Below are positions 1 through 6,447 of a stretch of DNA of 7,562 nt, in pieces (positions within the stretch are counted from its first letter, which is position 1; the number at the start of each line of letters is the position of its first letter). Under the pieces are notes generated by a model that was not told the origin of the DNA, did not search any database, and worked only from the letters and a program-made list of their open reading frames with translations. The stretch is taken from positions 1 through 7,562 of the forward strand of contig PLAX01000178.1 of the NCBI GenBank assembly GCA_003135255.1, read 5' to 3'. Source of the DNA: Candidatus Dormiibacterota bacterium. GTDB taxonomy: Bacteria > Chloroflexota > Dormibacteria > Aeolococcales > Aeolococcaceae. A program made the position numbers and the translations under genes.

Positions 1-96
1 CTCTTCTACGTGACCGACCCGTGCGGACACAACCACTATTCGGTCACCGAGGCCGTCCACGAGCAGCAGATTTCCGAATATGGGACCTCCTGTTGA
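1..96 (+). CDS. mltG: Endolytic transglycosylase MltG, C-terminal end (partial)
   Basis: Only the last 31 codons are present, in frame 1, ending at TGA 94-96. The residues include LFYV, a Gly-His pair, YSVTEAVHE and a final tyrosine region. This resembles the conserved MltG/YceG C-terminus, where a strand of the type LYFV is followed by G-H-x-F-S and an E-H motif. MltG is a membrane-anchored lytic transglycosylase that cleaves nascent peptidoglycan glycan strands and sets their length. Position supports the call: mltG directly upstream of aroE is a common arrangement in high-GC Gram-positive relatives. The catalytic part lies outside the window, so the assignment rests on a short tail plus synteny. 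Confidence 0.7.
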   Translation, partial: LFYVTDPCGHNHYSVTEAVHEQQISEYGTSC

Positions 97-115
97 TCGG
101 TACGGCGGGCGGAGG

Positions 116-958
116 ATGCCGGTAGCGCCACCAAAGTGGCTCCAGCTCGGTTTGATCGGATCGGGGATTCGGCACTCGCCAAGTCCCGCGATGCACCGTG
201 CCGCGCTCCACGCCCGTGATCTCCAGGGCGACTACACCGCCCTGGACGTCACCCCCGCCGAGCTTCCCGGGCTGCTCCGGCAGCTCCGCAGCGGCGAGAT
301 CAGCGGCTGCAACGTCACCGTCCCCTACAAGGCGGCGCTGGCGGCGGCCTGCGACCGGCTGGAGGGCGATGCCGCGGTCTGCCAGGCCGTGAACACTCTG
401 CTGATCCGGGACGGGGAGCTGATCGGAGACAACACCGACGCGCGCGGCTTTGAGCTCTCGCTCAGCTACCAGCGCCTCCGCCCCGATCCCGGGGCTCGGG
501 GCATCGTGCTGGGAGCGGGCGGCGGGGCCGCCGCCTGCGTGCTCGCCCTCTGCCGGATGCGGGTGGACGAGGTGGTGGTGGTGGCGCGGCGTCTGGAGCA
601 GGCGGAGGAGCTCTGCCTGCGGGTCTCGCCCGACGCCCGAGCCGTCGATTGGAAGGACACCGAGGCGGTCCAGGCCGCCGCCCGCGAGGCCGACATCCTC
701 GTCAACGCCTCGTCGACCGGGGTCTTCGGCATCCCCGTGCCGGTGGAGATGCTGCCCGCGGGCTGCATCGTTGCCGACCTTCGCTATCGGCCCCGTCCCG
801 TCGACCTGGTGGCCGCCGCTCAGGCACGCGGCCTCCGGGCCGCCGACGGCGTGGAGATGCTCCTCTTCCAGGGGATGCTCAGCTTCCAGCGCTGGACCGG
901 CGTCGATCCTCCGTGGCACGCCGCCCGTGCCGCGCTGGAGGAGGCGCTCGCCGGATGA
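116..958 (+). CDS. aroE: Shikimate dehydrogenase (NADP+)
   Basis: AroE reduces 3-dehydroshikimate to shikimate with NADPH in the cytoplasm, step four of the shikimate pathway. Numbering from ATG 116 (280 aa, normal for the family), the shikimate-binding motif RHSPSPAMH is at 19-27 (Ser21, Ser23). NVTVPYK carries the catalytic Lys72, AVNT contains Asn93, and GDNTDARG carries the catalytic Asp108. The nucleotide-binding loop GAGGGA is at 133-138. VNASSTG, VADLRYRP and a C-terminal DGVEMLLFQGMLSFQRWTG complete the family pattern. The start is uncertain. ATG 116 fits the family N-terminus, but GGAGG (111-115) abuts it with no spacer. ATG 80 would add 12 residues and overlap mltG, but has no Shine-Dalgarno sequence and adds codons unlike the rest (CCT, CCT, GTT, AGG). 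The gene is probably cotranscribed with mltG. All catalytic residues are present. Confidence 0.95.
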   Translation: MPVAPPKWLQLGLIGSGIRHSPSPAMHRAALHARDLQGDYTALDVTPAELPGLLRQLRSGEISGCNVTVPYKAALAAACDRLEGDAAVCQAVNTLLIRDGELIGDNTDARGFELSLSYQRLRPDPGARGIVLGAGGGAAACVLALCRMRVDEVVVVARRLEQAEELCLRVSPDARAVDWKDTEAVQAAAREADILVNASSTGVFGIPVPVEMLPAGCIVADLRYRPRPVDLVAAAQARGLRAADGVEMLLFQGMLSFQRWTGVDPPWHAARAALEEALAG

Positions 959-995
959 CCGGACCAGCGGCGAGCCGCGCCGCCACCAGCGGTCG

Positions 996-1760
996 ATGAA
1001 CATCGCCTTCACGCTCGCCTCGGGGGTGGCGGGCGCCGCGGTGGGGCTCGGCATCGGGTGGATCAATGTCGTCCTGGAGCGGGCGGAAGGTCTCCGACAG
1101 GAGGAGGACGAGGAGCGCGCCGAGTACGAGGCCGAGGTTGCCAAGGGGGCGGATGCGGCCAGGGAACGAGGCGAGCAGCCCGAGGCGGCCGCCCCGTGGT
1201 TGCCCGAGAAGTACGGGTGGACCTGGCTGGAGTGGGGCCTCGCCCCGGTGCTGGGCGCCTTCACCTTCGGCCTCTTCGCGGGTCGCCAGACGCTCACCTG
1301 GGCGGCTCTCGAGACCTTCCTCTGGATGGCCGTGTTTGTCCAGATCGTCCTCTTCGACCTCAAGCACCGGCTCATCCTCGACAAGATCACCTACCCGGCC
1401 ATCGTGGTGGCGGTGCTGCTCTCCGCCGTCACCCCCGGGCTGTCGTTCACCCGGTCGCTCACCGGCGCCCTGGTGATCGGCGGCTTCTTCCTGCTCTTCC
1501 ACCTGATCTCGCGCCACGGGATCGGTCTGGGCGACGCCAAGCTCGGTGCCCTGATCGGCGCCGTGACCGGGCTGGGTCTGGACAGCCCCAACCACCTGCA
1601 GGCGATCTACGCGGTGACCGGCGGCGTCTTCCTGGGCGGCGCCGTGGCGCTGCTCCTCCTGGTGACGCGGGTGCGGAGCCTCAAGGACCCCATTCCCTAC
1701 GGGCCCTTCCTCTGCGCCGGTGCGGTGCTCGTTCTCTTCCAAAGTCTGCCCCTCACCTGA
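996..1760 (+). CDS. A24-family prepilin peptidase, lacking the cysteine domain
   Basis: A 254-aa polytopic membrane protein. Members of this family are aspartic peptidases that cut leader peptides from type IV pilin-like or Tad/Flp pilin precursors at the inner membrane. Both family signatures are visible: FDLKHRLILDKITYP with catalytic Asp121, and GIGLGDAKLGALIG with catalytic Asp180. PIPYGPFLCAGA near the C-terminus matches the usual P-x-GP segment. The N-terminal helix ending in GWINVVLERAE resembles the FLNVVIYRLP start of PilD. The following zinc-binding/methyltransferase region with two CxxC pairs is missing. Residues 31-70 are instead a highly charged Glu/Arg/Ala linker, before YGWTWLEWGL, the likely equivalent of the YPLVE segment. 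ATG 996 is the first reasonable start, 37 nt after aroE, with only a weak upstream purine stretch. Methylation activity is not expected. No pilin gene is in the window. Confidence 0.85.
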   Translation: MNIAFTLASGVAGAAVGLGIGWINVVLERAEGLRQEEDEERAEYEAEVAKGADAARERGEQPEAAAPWLPEKYGWTWLEWGLAPVLGAFTFGLFAGRQTLTWAALETFLWMAVFVQIVLFDLKHRLILDKITYPAIVVAVLLSAVTPGLSFTRSLTGALVIGGFFLLFHLISRHGIGLGDAKLGALIGAVTGLGLDSPNHLQAIYAVTGGVFLGGAVALLLLVTRVRSLKDPIPYGPFLCAGAVLVLFQSLPLT

Positions 1761-1762
1761 GG
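1759..1762 (+). promoter_or_regulatory. Ribosome binding site of the PH-domain gene
   Basis: GAGG overlaps the TGA stop of the prepilin peptidase gene and lies 9 nt before ATG 1772. The alternative in-frame ATG at 1793 has only a weak GCGG-type sequence ahead of it. This site therefore favours 1772 and suggests translation coupled to the upstream gene. Confidence 0.5.
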
Positions 1763-1771
1763 TCGGCCCGC

Positions 1772-2359
1772 ATGCCGCATCATTGCGGCGGTATGACGCC
1801 CCACCTCCTGAGCGGCGAGTCCGTGGTGACCACCGAGCGGCAGCACGTCGCGGTCCTGGTGCCGGCGACCCTGCTGGCCGTGATCTGCCTCGGCGTGCCG
1901 CTGATCCTGATCCAGCTCGTGCCCGACCAGGTGAGCGGCAAGAACGTCAGCGGGGCAAAGGCGATCGCCGACGCGGTGGTGGCGGTGGTGGTGGTGGCCT
2001 GGTATCTGCTCCGCGTCCTGCGCTGGCGCTTCCACACGTACACCCTGACCACCCACCGGATCGTCCTCTCCAGCGGGGTGATCTCGCGGGTCACCGAGTC
2101 GATCGCCCTCGACCGGATCCAGGACACCGTGGTCCGCCGGCCGCTCGCCGACCGGCTGATCGGGGCGGGCTCGCTCGAGATCCAGTCCGCGGGCCGCGAC
2201 GGCACCGAGGTGCTGCGGCTCGTCCCCAAGCCGGACCGCTTCTACACCCAGATCCTCCAGGCCATCGAGGATTACCGGGTCATGGCCTACCCCGGCGCAG
2301 CCGAGCAGGAGGGGCGCGCCGCGCCGTCCGCCCCCCAGGGGAGCGCCGGCGGGGTGTGA
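1772..2359 (+). CDS. Two-TM membrane protein with bacterial PH domain (bPH2/YdbS-like)
   Basis: A 195-aa protein. Two hydrophobic helices lie at about 27-50 and 65-83, the second valine-rich and encoded by a GGT/GTG run. They are followed by a bacterial pleckstrin-homology domain at about 88-167. The domain is recognised from YTLTTHRIVLSSGVISR, then IALDRIQD, then RLIGAGSLEI and SAGRDGTEVL, which follow the bPH2 (PF03703-type) pattern of Y-x-L-T-x-x-R, G-x-x-x-R, R-I-Q and L-x-G-x-G. The C-terminal 25 residues are Ala/Pro/Gly-rich and probably disordered. The family is membrane-associated and its biochemical role is mostly unknown; no ligand can be named here. Only 11 nt separate it from the prepilin peptidase, which suggests one operon. 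A decayed fragment of this gene lies at about 4058-4095. An alternative start is ATG 1793. Confidence 0.85.
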   Translation: MPHHCGGMTPHLLSGESVVTTERQHVAVLVPATLLAVICLGVPLILIQLVPDQVSGKNVSGAKAIADAVVAVVVVAWYLLRVLRWRFHTYTLTTHRIVLSSGVISRVTESIALDRIQDTVVRRPLADRLIGAGSLEIQSAGRDGTEVLRLVPKPDRFYTQILQAIEDYRVMAYPGAAEQEGRAAPSAPQGSAGGV

Positions 2360-2360
2360 T

Positions 2361-2410
2361 CGTCCCTGGAGAAGCGCTGGCGGGCCTGCCGCCTGCGATC
2401 TCGCGCCGAG
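2361..2410 (+). repeat. Spacer segment repeated at 4094-4144
   Basis: This 50-nt piece begins two bases after the PH-domain gene stop. It matches 4094-4144 in the same orientation at 42 of 50 positions with one single-base gap, by hand alignment. The core AGCGCTGGCGGGCC-type stretch (2373-2386) is nearly exact. The rest of the gap, 2411-2559, is GC-rich, lacks a convincing ORF and has no T-tract terminator. Similarity may resume at 2423-2431 (GGGTGATCG, also at 4162-4170), which lies inside the 3' end of GT-2. Confidence 0.75.
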
Positions 2411-2559
2411 CTGCTGCCTCTCGGGTGATCGCCTCGCACAGGAGCCTGTCGCGGGCGCGGATGATGGCATCGTGTGCTCCGGCTCGGCGCTCGCCATCCT
2501 TGGGCCGGCGGCCGGGATCCAAAGGTCTGGGGCCACGCCCAACCCGGCCATAGGTTCCA

Positions 2560-4044
2560 ATGACGTACGAGGTCGATCGGCGCGACACAGTCCTCATCTG
2601 GGTCTTCGCCGTGCTCGCAGCGGCGATCACGTTCTATCAGGTGTCGCGCCCGGGATTCCTATTCGGCCTCACTCCTGACATCTCCTCCTGGCTCGGCGCA
2701 TCGGTCCGTCTCGTGCACGGAGCGATGCCATACCGCGACTTCGATTTGATTCAACCCCCCGGGTTCCCGCTCCTGGCGAGCCCCTTCGCTTTCCTCTCTG
2801 AATGGATCGGCACCCGCGATGCGCTCGCGGTCCTGCGCCTCTGCACGCCGCTTCTGGCAGCGGGCAGCGTGCTGCTCACCGGGAAGGTCGTCCATCACCG
2901 GGGTACCACTGCGGTGGTCGTCGCCTGCGGGGTTATGGCGTTCTATCCCGCCGAGCTGTACGCGCTCCGCAGCGGGCTGCTCGAGTCGGTGGTGGACTTC
3001 TTCTGCCTGGCCGGAGCGGCGCTTATCTTCGAGGGCGATTCGCTCTCTCGGTCGCGGCGCCGCGTCCTGCTCGGCGGCATCGCCATAGGGATCGCTCTGG
3101 CGGTCAAGGCGCCCGCCGTCGTTGCGGTGGTCGTGCTGGCCGTGCTCTGCCTGACCGATTTCCGTCATCGACTGCTTCCATTCATCGCCGGCGTGGCCGC
3201 GGGCTTCGGCATCCCCACACTTCCCTTCTTCGTCTTGGCGCCCGGGTCATTCCTGCGCGATCTTGTGGCCGCTCCATTGGCCAGCGCTCCAGGAACGCAG
3301 CGAGTCCCAATCCCGGCCAGGCTTGGGGATATCACCGGACTATCTGGGGTGGGAGGAGCGCAGGCCGCGATCATCGCGGCATTGGTGATCGTGGCGATCG
3401 TGATGGCATCCTTCTGTTTGCGCCCACGGCGGAGGCCCTCAACGCTGGAGTGGTTCGCGATTGCTGCCGCCGTGCTGGCGGTGATCTCACAGTTCGCTCC
3501 CGCGTACTACTTCACCAACTACACCGCATTCGTTGCCCCGTTCCTCGGGCTCCTCCTGGGCCTCTCACTCGCGAGGCTCTTCGAGACACCACGCGCAGTG
3601 CGATTCGGGATCGCCGTCACCGGGGTGGCGATCGCCCTCTTGTGCGCCACCCAGGTGGTCTCGATTCACAACCTGACGACGAATGACGTCGCCAATGTCG
3701 TCGATGCGGAGATTCCTGCGGGCGCATGCACGCTCTCGGATGCACCGAAGCTGCTGATGACCACCGACCGCTTCGTGTCGACGGCCGCCGTCTGCAACGA
3801 CATGATCGATCCGGAGGGAGCGACGCTCTCGTACGGATTCGGCTCCGCGGGTGCCGAGCATCTCTGGACAGTGATGGTCGATCGTTCCGACTACATCGTG
3901 ACAAGCACGCCGTTCCAGGACTGGTACATCCCACCTGATGCGCGCCTTCGCGACTACGTGAGCGCGAACTTCCGCCTTCATGTCGTGGGCAAGCTGCTCT
4001 TTTACGTGCGCAACGGTTTCCCCTATGGCCACAGCCAGTCGTGA
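2560..4044 (+). CDS. GT-C-type polytopic membrane glycosyltransferase-like protein (GT-1)
   Basis: A 494-aa protein with about ten hydrophobic segments between 11 and 366 and a C-terminal soluble region (about 371-494), probably outside the membrane. After the first helix, a loop carries Asp40 (TPDISSWLG) and then VHGAMPYRDFDLIQPPG with Asp60. Acidic residues in the first extracytoplasmic loop are typical of GT-C enzymes (PMT/ArnT/GT87-like), which transfer sugars from polyprenyl-phosphate donors. YYFTNYTAFVAPFLGLLLG (316-334) resembles a late helix often seen in such proteins. The C-terminal region has Cys390 and Cys412 around TTDRF. GT-3 downstream is a paralog along the whole length. Start ATG 2560 has only a weak AGG (2552-2554). 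Codons ending in A or T are more frequent than in neighbours, hinting at a different history. Glycosyltransferase activity is inferred; donor and acceptor are unknown. Confidence 0.75.
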   Translation: MTYEVDRRDTVLIWVFAVLAAAITFYQVSRPGFLFGLTPDISSWLGASVRLVHGAMPYRDFDLIQPPGFPLLASPFAFLSEWIGTRDALAVLRLCTPLLAAGSVLLTGKVVHHRGTTAVVVACGVMAFYPAELYALRSGLLESVVDFFCLAGAALIFEGDSLSRSRRRVLLGGIAIGIALAVKAPAVVAVVVLAVLCLTDFRHRLLPFIAGVAAGFGIPTLPFFVLAPGSFLRDLVAAPLASAPGTQRVPIPARLGDITGLSGVGGAQAAIIAALVIVAIVMASFCLRPRRRPSTLEWFAIAAAVLAVISQFAPAYYFTNYTAFVAPFLGLLLGLSLARLFETPRAVRFGIAVTGVAIALLCATQVVSIHNLTTNDVANVVDAEIPAGACTLSDAPKLLMTTDRFVSTAAVCNDMIDPEGATLSYGFGSAGAEHLWTVMVDRSDYIVTSTPFQDWYIPPDARLRDYVSANFRLHVVGKLLFYVRNGFPYGHSQS

Positions 4045-4057
4045 CGGAGTGCGCTGA

Positions 4058-4144
4058 TCGATCGCCCTCGACCGGATCCGGGACGCCGTGGTCCGTCCGC
4101 GGGAGAGGCGCTGGCGGGCCGGCCGGCTGCCATCTCCAGCCGAG
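4058..4144 (+). pseudogene. Remnant of the PH-domain gene fused to its downstream spacer
   Basis: Positions 4058-4095 match 2099-2136 inside the PH-domain gene at 36 of 38 bases. The fragment still reads IALDRIRDAVVR, against IALDRIQDTVVR in the intact gene. At 4094-4095 the match jumps to the spacer after that gene: 4094-4144 aligns with 2361-2410. The intervening 224 bases (2137-2360 of the intact copy) are missing. No start codon or useful ORF remains, so this is a non-functional scar. It sits just after the GT-1 stop and just before the GT-2 stop on the other strand. Confidence 0.75.
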
Positions 4145-4147
4145 CCG

Positions 4148-5569
4148 TCAGCGGGCGGTCAGGGTGATCGTCCAGCCCCGGGGATTGATGGGGATCACGA
4201 CCCGTGTCCCGGGCGCTGCGGCGTCGAGGCGCTGGACCTGGGCTCCCCAGTGCTGGTCCAAGTACGGGGGATAGAGCCAGTCCCTCGGGACGCCGTTGGC
4301 AGCGCTGAGGAGGAGAAGGATGAAGGCGGCCACCGCGCCGACTCGGGCCGGCGCATCACGGAGGCGGCGGGGCGGCTTGCCCTCAGGCCGCGGGCTCGGG
4401 CGAGCCCGGCGCGCAGCGAGCCAGCCCAGGGAGATCGCGAAGGCGAGCAGCGGGTAGAGGAAGTAGCGGATGCCGCCCGGATGGAAGTTGACGATGTCGG
4501 CGGGCTCGCCCAGGTTGGGCCAGCGCGGCGATGGGATCGACGGTGCCACGAGCGCCAGGACCAGCTCGAGGGCGGCGAAGGCGCAGAAGGCACCGAGGAT
4601 GGCTGGACCTCGCCACCCGGCCCAGGCGCACGCGACCACCGGGATGGCGGCCAGCACCGCGAGGGCGACAAGGTTGTCGCCGAGTGGCGTCCCCACCAGC
4701 CCACTCAGCCCGTGTGCCCCGGAGGTGAGGCCGAGCGTGAGCTGGCGCCCGAGCAGCGTGACCAGAGCCGCCATACCGGGGGCCAGCCCCTGCGAGGAGC
4801 GCTGCTGCGCGTAGGCGGCGGCCAGGACAGCCACCTGGGCGATGGCGCAGGCCGAGTTCGCCAGCAGGACGAAGCCGCGGCGCCGGTCGCCGCGATCCCG
4901 GAGCCATCTCCAGGCCGCGATGGGCTCCAGCAGGATGCAGTACGGCCCGGTCAGGCCGGAGAGGATCAGGACGGCCCCGTCACAGATCCAGCCCCACAGG
5001 CGCCGGGGTCGACCCGCGAAGACGACCAGGAACGCGATCAGGCCCAGGTGCCACTGCGCGTTGGTCAGATTGCCTGTGGTGTCGTAGCTGTTGGGGAGGG
5101 CGATGACCAGGAGGGCGATGGCGACCCGGACCGCGAGGCGTGGAATGGAGTCGGCCATCCGGCGCGAGAGGAGATAGCAGATGCCGCCGGCCTCGACGAG
5201 CAGGCCCACGGCGTTGAAGAAGGTGGGCACGGCGACGGTGGGGAGCAGCAGCGAGAGCGAGGCGGTGATCCGCTGGAGAGCGATCAGGTAGCCGGCGGCC
5301 GGGTCCCAGAGCGAGACGAGCGGACCATGCGCGTACGCGGTCTGGTACCAGCTCCCGTCGTCGGCGTAAAACTGCGCGTGCAACAGCAGGGAGGGCAGGT
5401 GGGAGAAGCAGAGGGCAGCGGTCGCCAGGGCGGCGGCGACCAGGCACCAGCCCGTGTGCTGCGAGAGCCGCGCATGCCAGACTCCCCAACGACCGGCGCG
5501 CTCGCCGCGGGATCGGGCGGCTGCGGTGGCGGCGCAGTGCGTCTGCCGGGCGGCGACCTCCGGTCCCAT
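4148..5569 (-). CDS. Polytopic membrane protein, probable GT-C-type glycosyltransferase (GT-2)
   Basis: A 473-aa protein read on the minus strand from ATG 5569-5567; GTG 5578 would add three residues and neither has a clear Shine-Dalgarno. An N-terminal Arg/Ala-rich stretch of about 38 residues precedes a first hydrophobic helix. Then comes HAQFYADDGSWYQTAYAHG, with Asp70-Asp71 in the first outside loop, the position of the acidic GT-C motif. About ten more hydrophobic stretches follow, broken by basic loops such as RDRGDRRRG. Near the end, RWPNLGEPADIVNFHPGG precedes RYFLYPLLAFAIS, like a substrate loop before a late helix. The C-terminus is a short hydrophilic tail ending WTITLTAR. It is not obviously homologous to GT-1 or GT-3 outside the general fold. 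It is convergent with GT-1 and divergent from GT-3. It could instead be an uncharacterised membrane protein without transferase activity. Confidence 0.7.
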   Translation of the reverse strand: MGPEVAARQTHCAATAAARSRGERAGRWGVWHARLSQHTGWCLVAAALATAALCFSHLPSLLLHAQFYADDGSWYQTAYAHGPLVSLWDPAAGYLIALQRITASLSLLLPTVAVPTFFNAVGLLVEAGGICYLLSRRMADSIPRLAVRVAIALLVIALPNSYDTTGNLTNAQWHLGLIAFLVVFAGRPRRLWGWICDGAVLILSGLTGPYCILLEPIAAWRWLRDRGDRRRGFVLLANSACAIAQVAVLAAAYAQQRSSQGLAPGMAALVTLLGRQLTLGLTSGAHGLSGLVGTPLGDNLVALAVLAAIPVVACAWAGWRGPAILGAFCAFAALELVLALVAPSIPSPRWPNLGEPADIVNFHPGGIRYFLYPLLAFAISLGWLAARRARPSPRPEGKPPRRLRDAPARVGAVAAFILLLLSAANGVPRDWLYPPYLDQHWGAQVQRLDAAAPGTRVVIPINPRGWTITLTAR

Positions 5570-5587
5570 CCGCGGCACGGTACCACC

Positions 5588-5593
5588 GAGGGG
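5588..5593 (+). promoter_or_regulatory. Ribosome binding site of GT-3
   Basis: GAGGGG lies 8 nt before ATG 5602 and is the strongest Shine-Dalgarno match in the window. It fixes the GT-3 start within the 32-nt gap between the divergent GT-2 and GT-3 start codons. Confidence 0.7.
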
Positions 5594-5601
5594 AATCAGC
5601 G

Positions 5602-6447
5602 ATGACCGACGCCACGGGCGGCACGGGGGGAGGGCCGGGTGCCATCCGACCGCCTCAGTCGCCGCCTGCAGACGCGACCCGACGGGGGACCGGGCAGGCC
5701 GGCTCCCCCGGCCATCACCCGGCCACCACCGTGGTGGTGGTGCTCGCGCTGATCGCCGCCGGGCTCCAGGTGCTGCGGCTCACCCGCCCCAACGCGCTGC
5801 TCGAGGGATATTCCGACACCAGCTTCTACCTGGGAGCGGCGATCCGGTTCGTCCACGGCGCCCTGCCGTACCGCGACTTCGCGCTGCTCCAGCCGCCGGG
5901 GCTGCTGCTGTTGTACAGCCCATTTGGCCTGCTCTCGATGGCGGTGGGCACCCGTGGGGCCCTGATGGCTGCCAGCTGCTGCTCGCCTCTGCTTGCCGCC
6001 GCCAATGTGGCGCTGGTCGGGAGGTTGATCGCTCACCGCGGCTGGCTCGCGGCCCTCGCCGCCTGCGGACTGATGGCCGTCTATCCGGCGACGTACATCG
6101 CCCTGCTCGACGGCATGCTCGAGCCGCTCATGTGCTTCTTCTGCCTTCTGGGCGCGGTCCTGGTCTTCGATCGGGACGGTCTCGCCGGGCGGCGCCGGCT
6201 GGTCGCGGGCGGCGCCGCCTTCGGCTTCGCGGGGGCGGTCCTGGTCGCCGCCGTCCTGCCGGTGCTGGTGGTGATGGTGCTCTGCGCGAGCCGTTTCAGG
6301 CGCCGGCTGCTGCCCTTCGTGGGGGGGTCGCCGCCGGATTCATCATTCCAGTGCTCCCCTTCTTCGTGGCGGCGCCCGCCGCCCTTTTCCACGATACCGT
6401 GGTCACCCAGCTGGAGCGCGTCCAAACGGGCGGACGCACCACGGTGA
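5602..6447 (+). CDS. GT-C-type membrane glycosyltransferase-like protein (GT-3), N-terminal part before frameshift
   Basis: This reading frame starts at ATG 5602 after a good Shine-Dalgarno and stops at 6445-6447, but homology to GT-1 ends at about 6327. A 40-residue Gly/Pro-rich, probably disordered N-terminus leads into the first helix (about 43-60). Then come SDTSFYLGAAIRF with Asp72 and VHGALPYRDFALLQPPG with Asp92, the same first-loop motif as GT-1. Further shared blocks are VGTRGAL, SPLLAAANVAL, AHRG, ACGLMAVYPA and FRRRLLPF. After the G run at 6321-6327 the frame reads about 40 unrelated Ser/Pro/Arg-rich residues. With one more G the protein would continue into the frame ending at 7265, giving about 554 aa. 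As written the product lacks half of its membrane domain and all of its C-terminal domain. Confidence 0.75.
   Translation: MTDATGGTGGGPGAIRPPQSPPADATRRGTGQAGSPGHHPATTVVVVLALIAAGLQVLRLTRPNALLEGYSDTSFYLGAAIRFVHGALPYRDFALLQPPGLLLLYSPFGLLSMAVGTRGALMAASCCSPLLAAANVALVGRLIAHRGWLAALAACGLMAVYPATYIALLDGMLEPLMCFFCLLGAVLVFDRDGLAGRRRLVAGGAAFGFAGAVLVAAVLPVLVVMVLCASRFRRRLLPFVGGSPPDSSFQCSPSSWRRPPPFSTIPWSPSWSASKRADAPR
6321..6327 (+). other. Seven-G tract at the GT-3 frameshift
   Basis: Seven consecutive G follow CTTCGT. Seven G give FVGGSPPDSS and a premature end. Eight G would give FVGGVAAGF, which aligns without gaps to FIAGVAAGF at 208-216 of GT-1. The lesion is thus a one-base loss in a homopolymer. It may be an assembly or sequencing error, a real inactivating mutation, or slipped-strand variation. 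Confidence 0.85.

Noticed and set aside
44..1390. Long minus-strand ORF opposite aroE and the peptidase
   Set aside because: It mirrors two clearly recognised genes; the translation is His/Gly/Arg-rich and has no family pattern, as expected for the antisense of high-GC coding DNA.
1971..1999. GGT/GTG trinucleotide run as a possible microsatellite
   Set aside because: It encodes the valine-rich second membrane helix of the PH-domain protein in frame; similar valine codon runs occur in aroE near 570-590 and in GT-3 near 5730.
2280..2630. Minus-strand ORF across the PH gene end and the spacer
   Set aside because: It overlaps two real genes and has no recognisable domain; the piece in the spacer could at most be decayed sequence.
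4101..4145. GC-rich inverted repeats between GT-1 and GT-2 as a bidirectional terminator
   Set aside because: Stems are short or palindromic by composition (GGCCGGCC), no T-tract is present on either strand, and the sequence is explained as a remnant of the PH locus.
4088..5605. Long plus-strand ORF opposite GT-2
   Set aside because: The translation is hydrophilic, Gly/Asp/Gln-rich and repetitive, while the minus strand gives a well-formed membrane protein with helices and loops.
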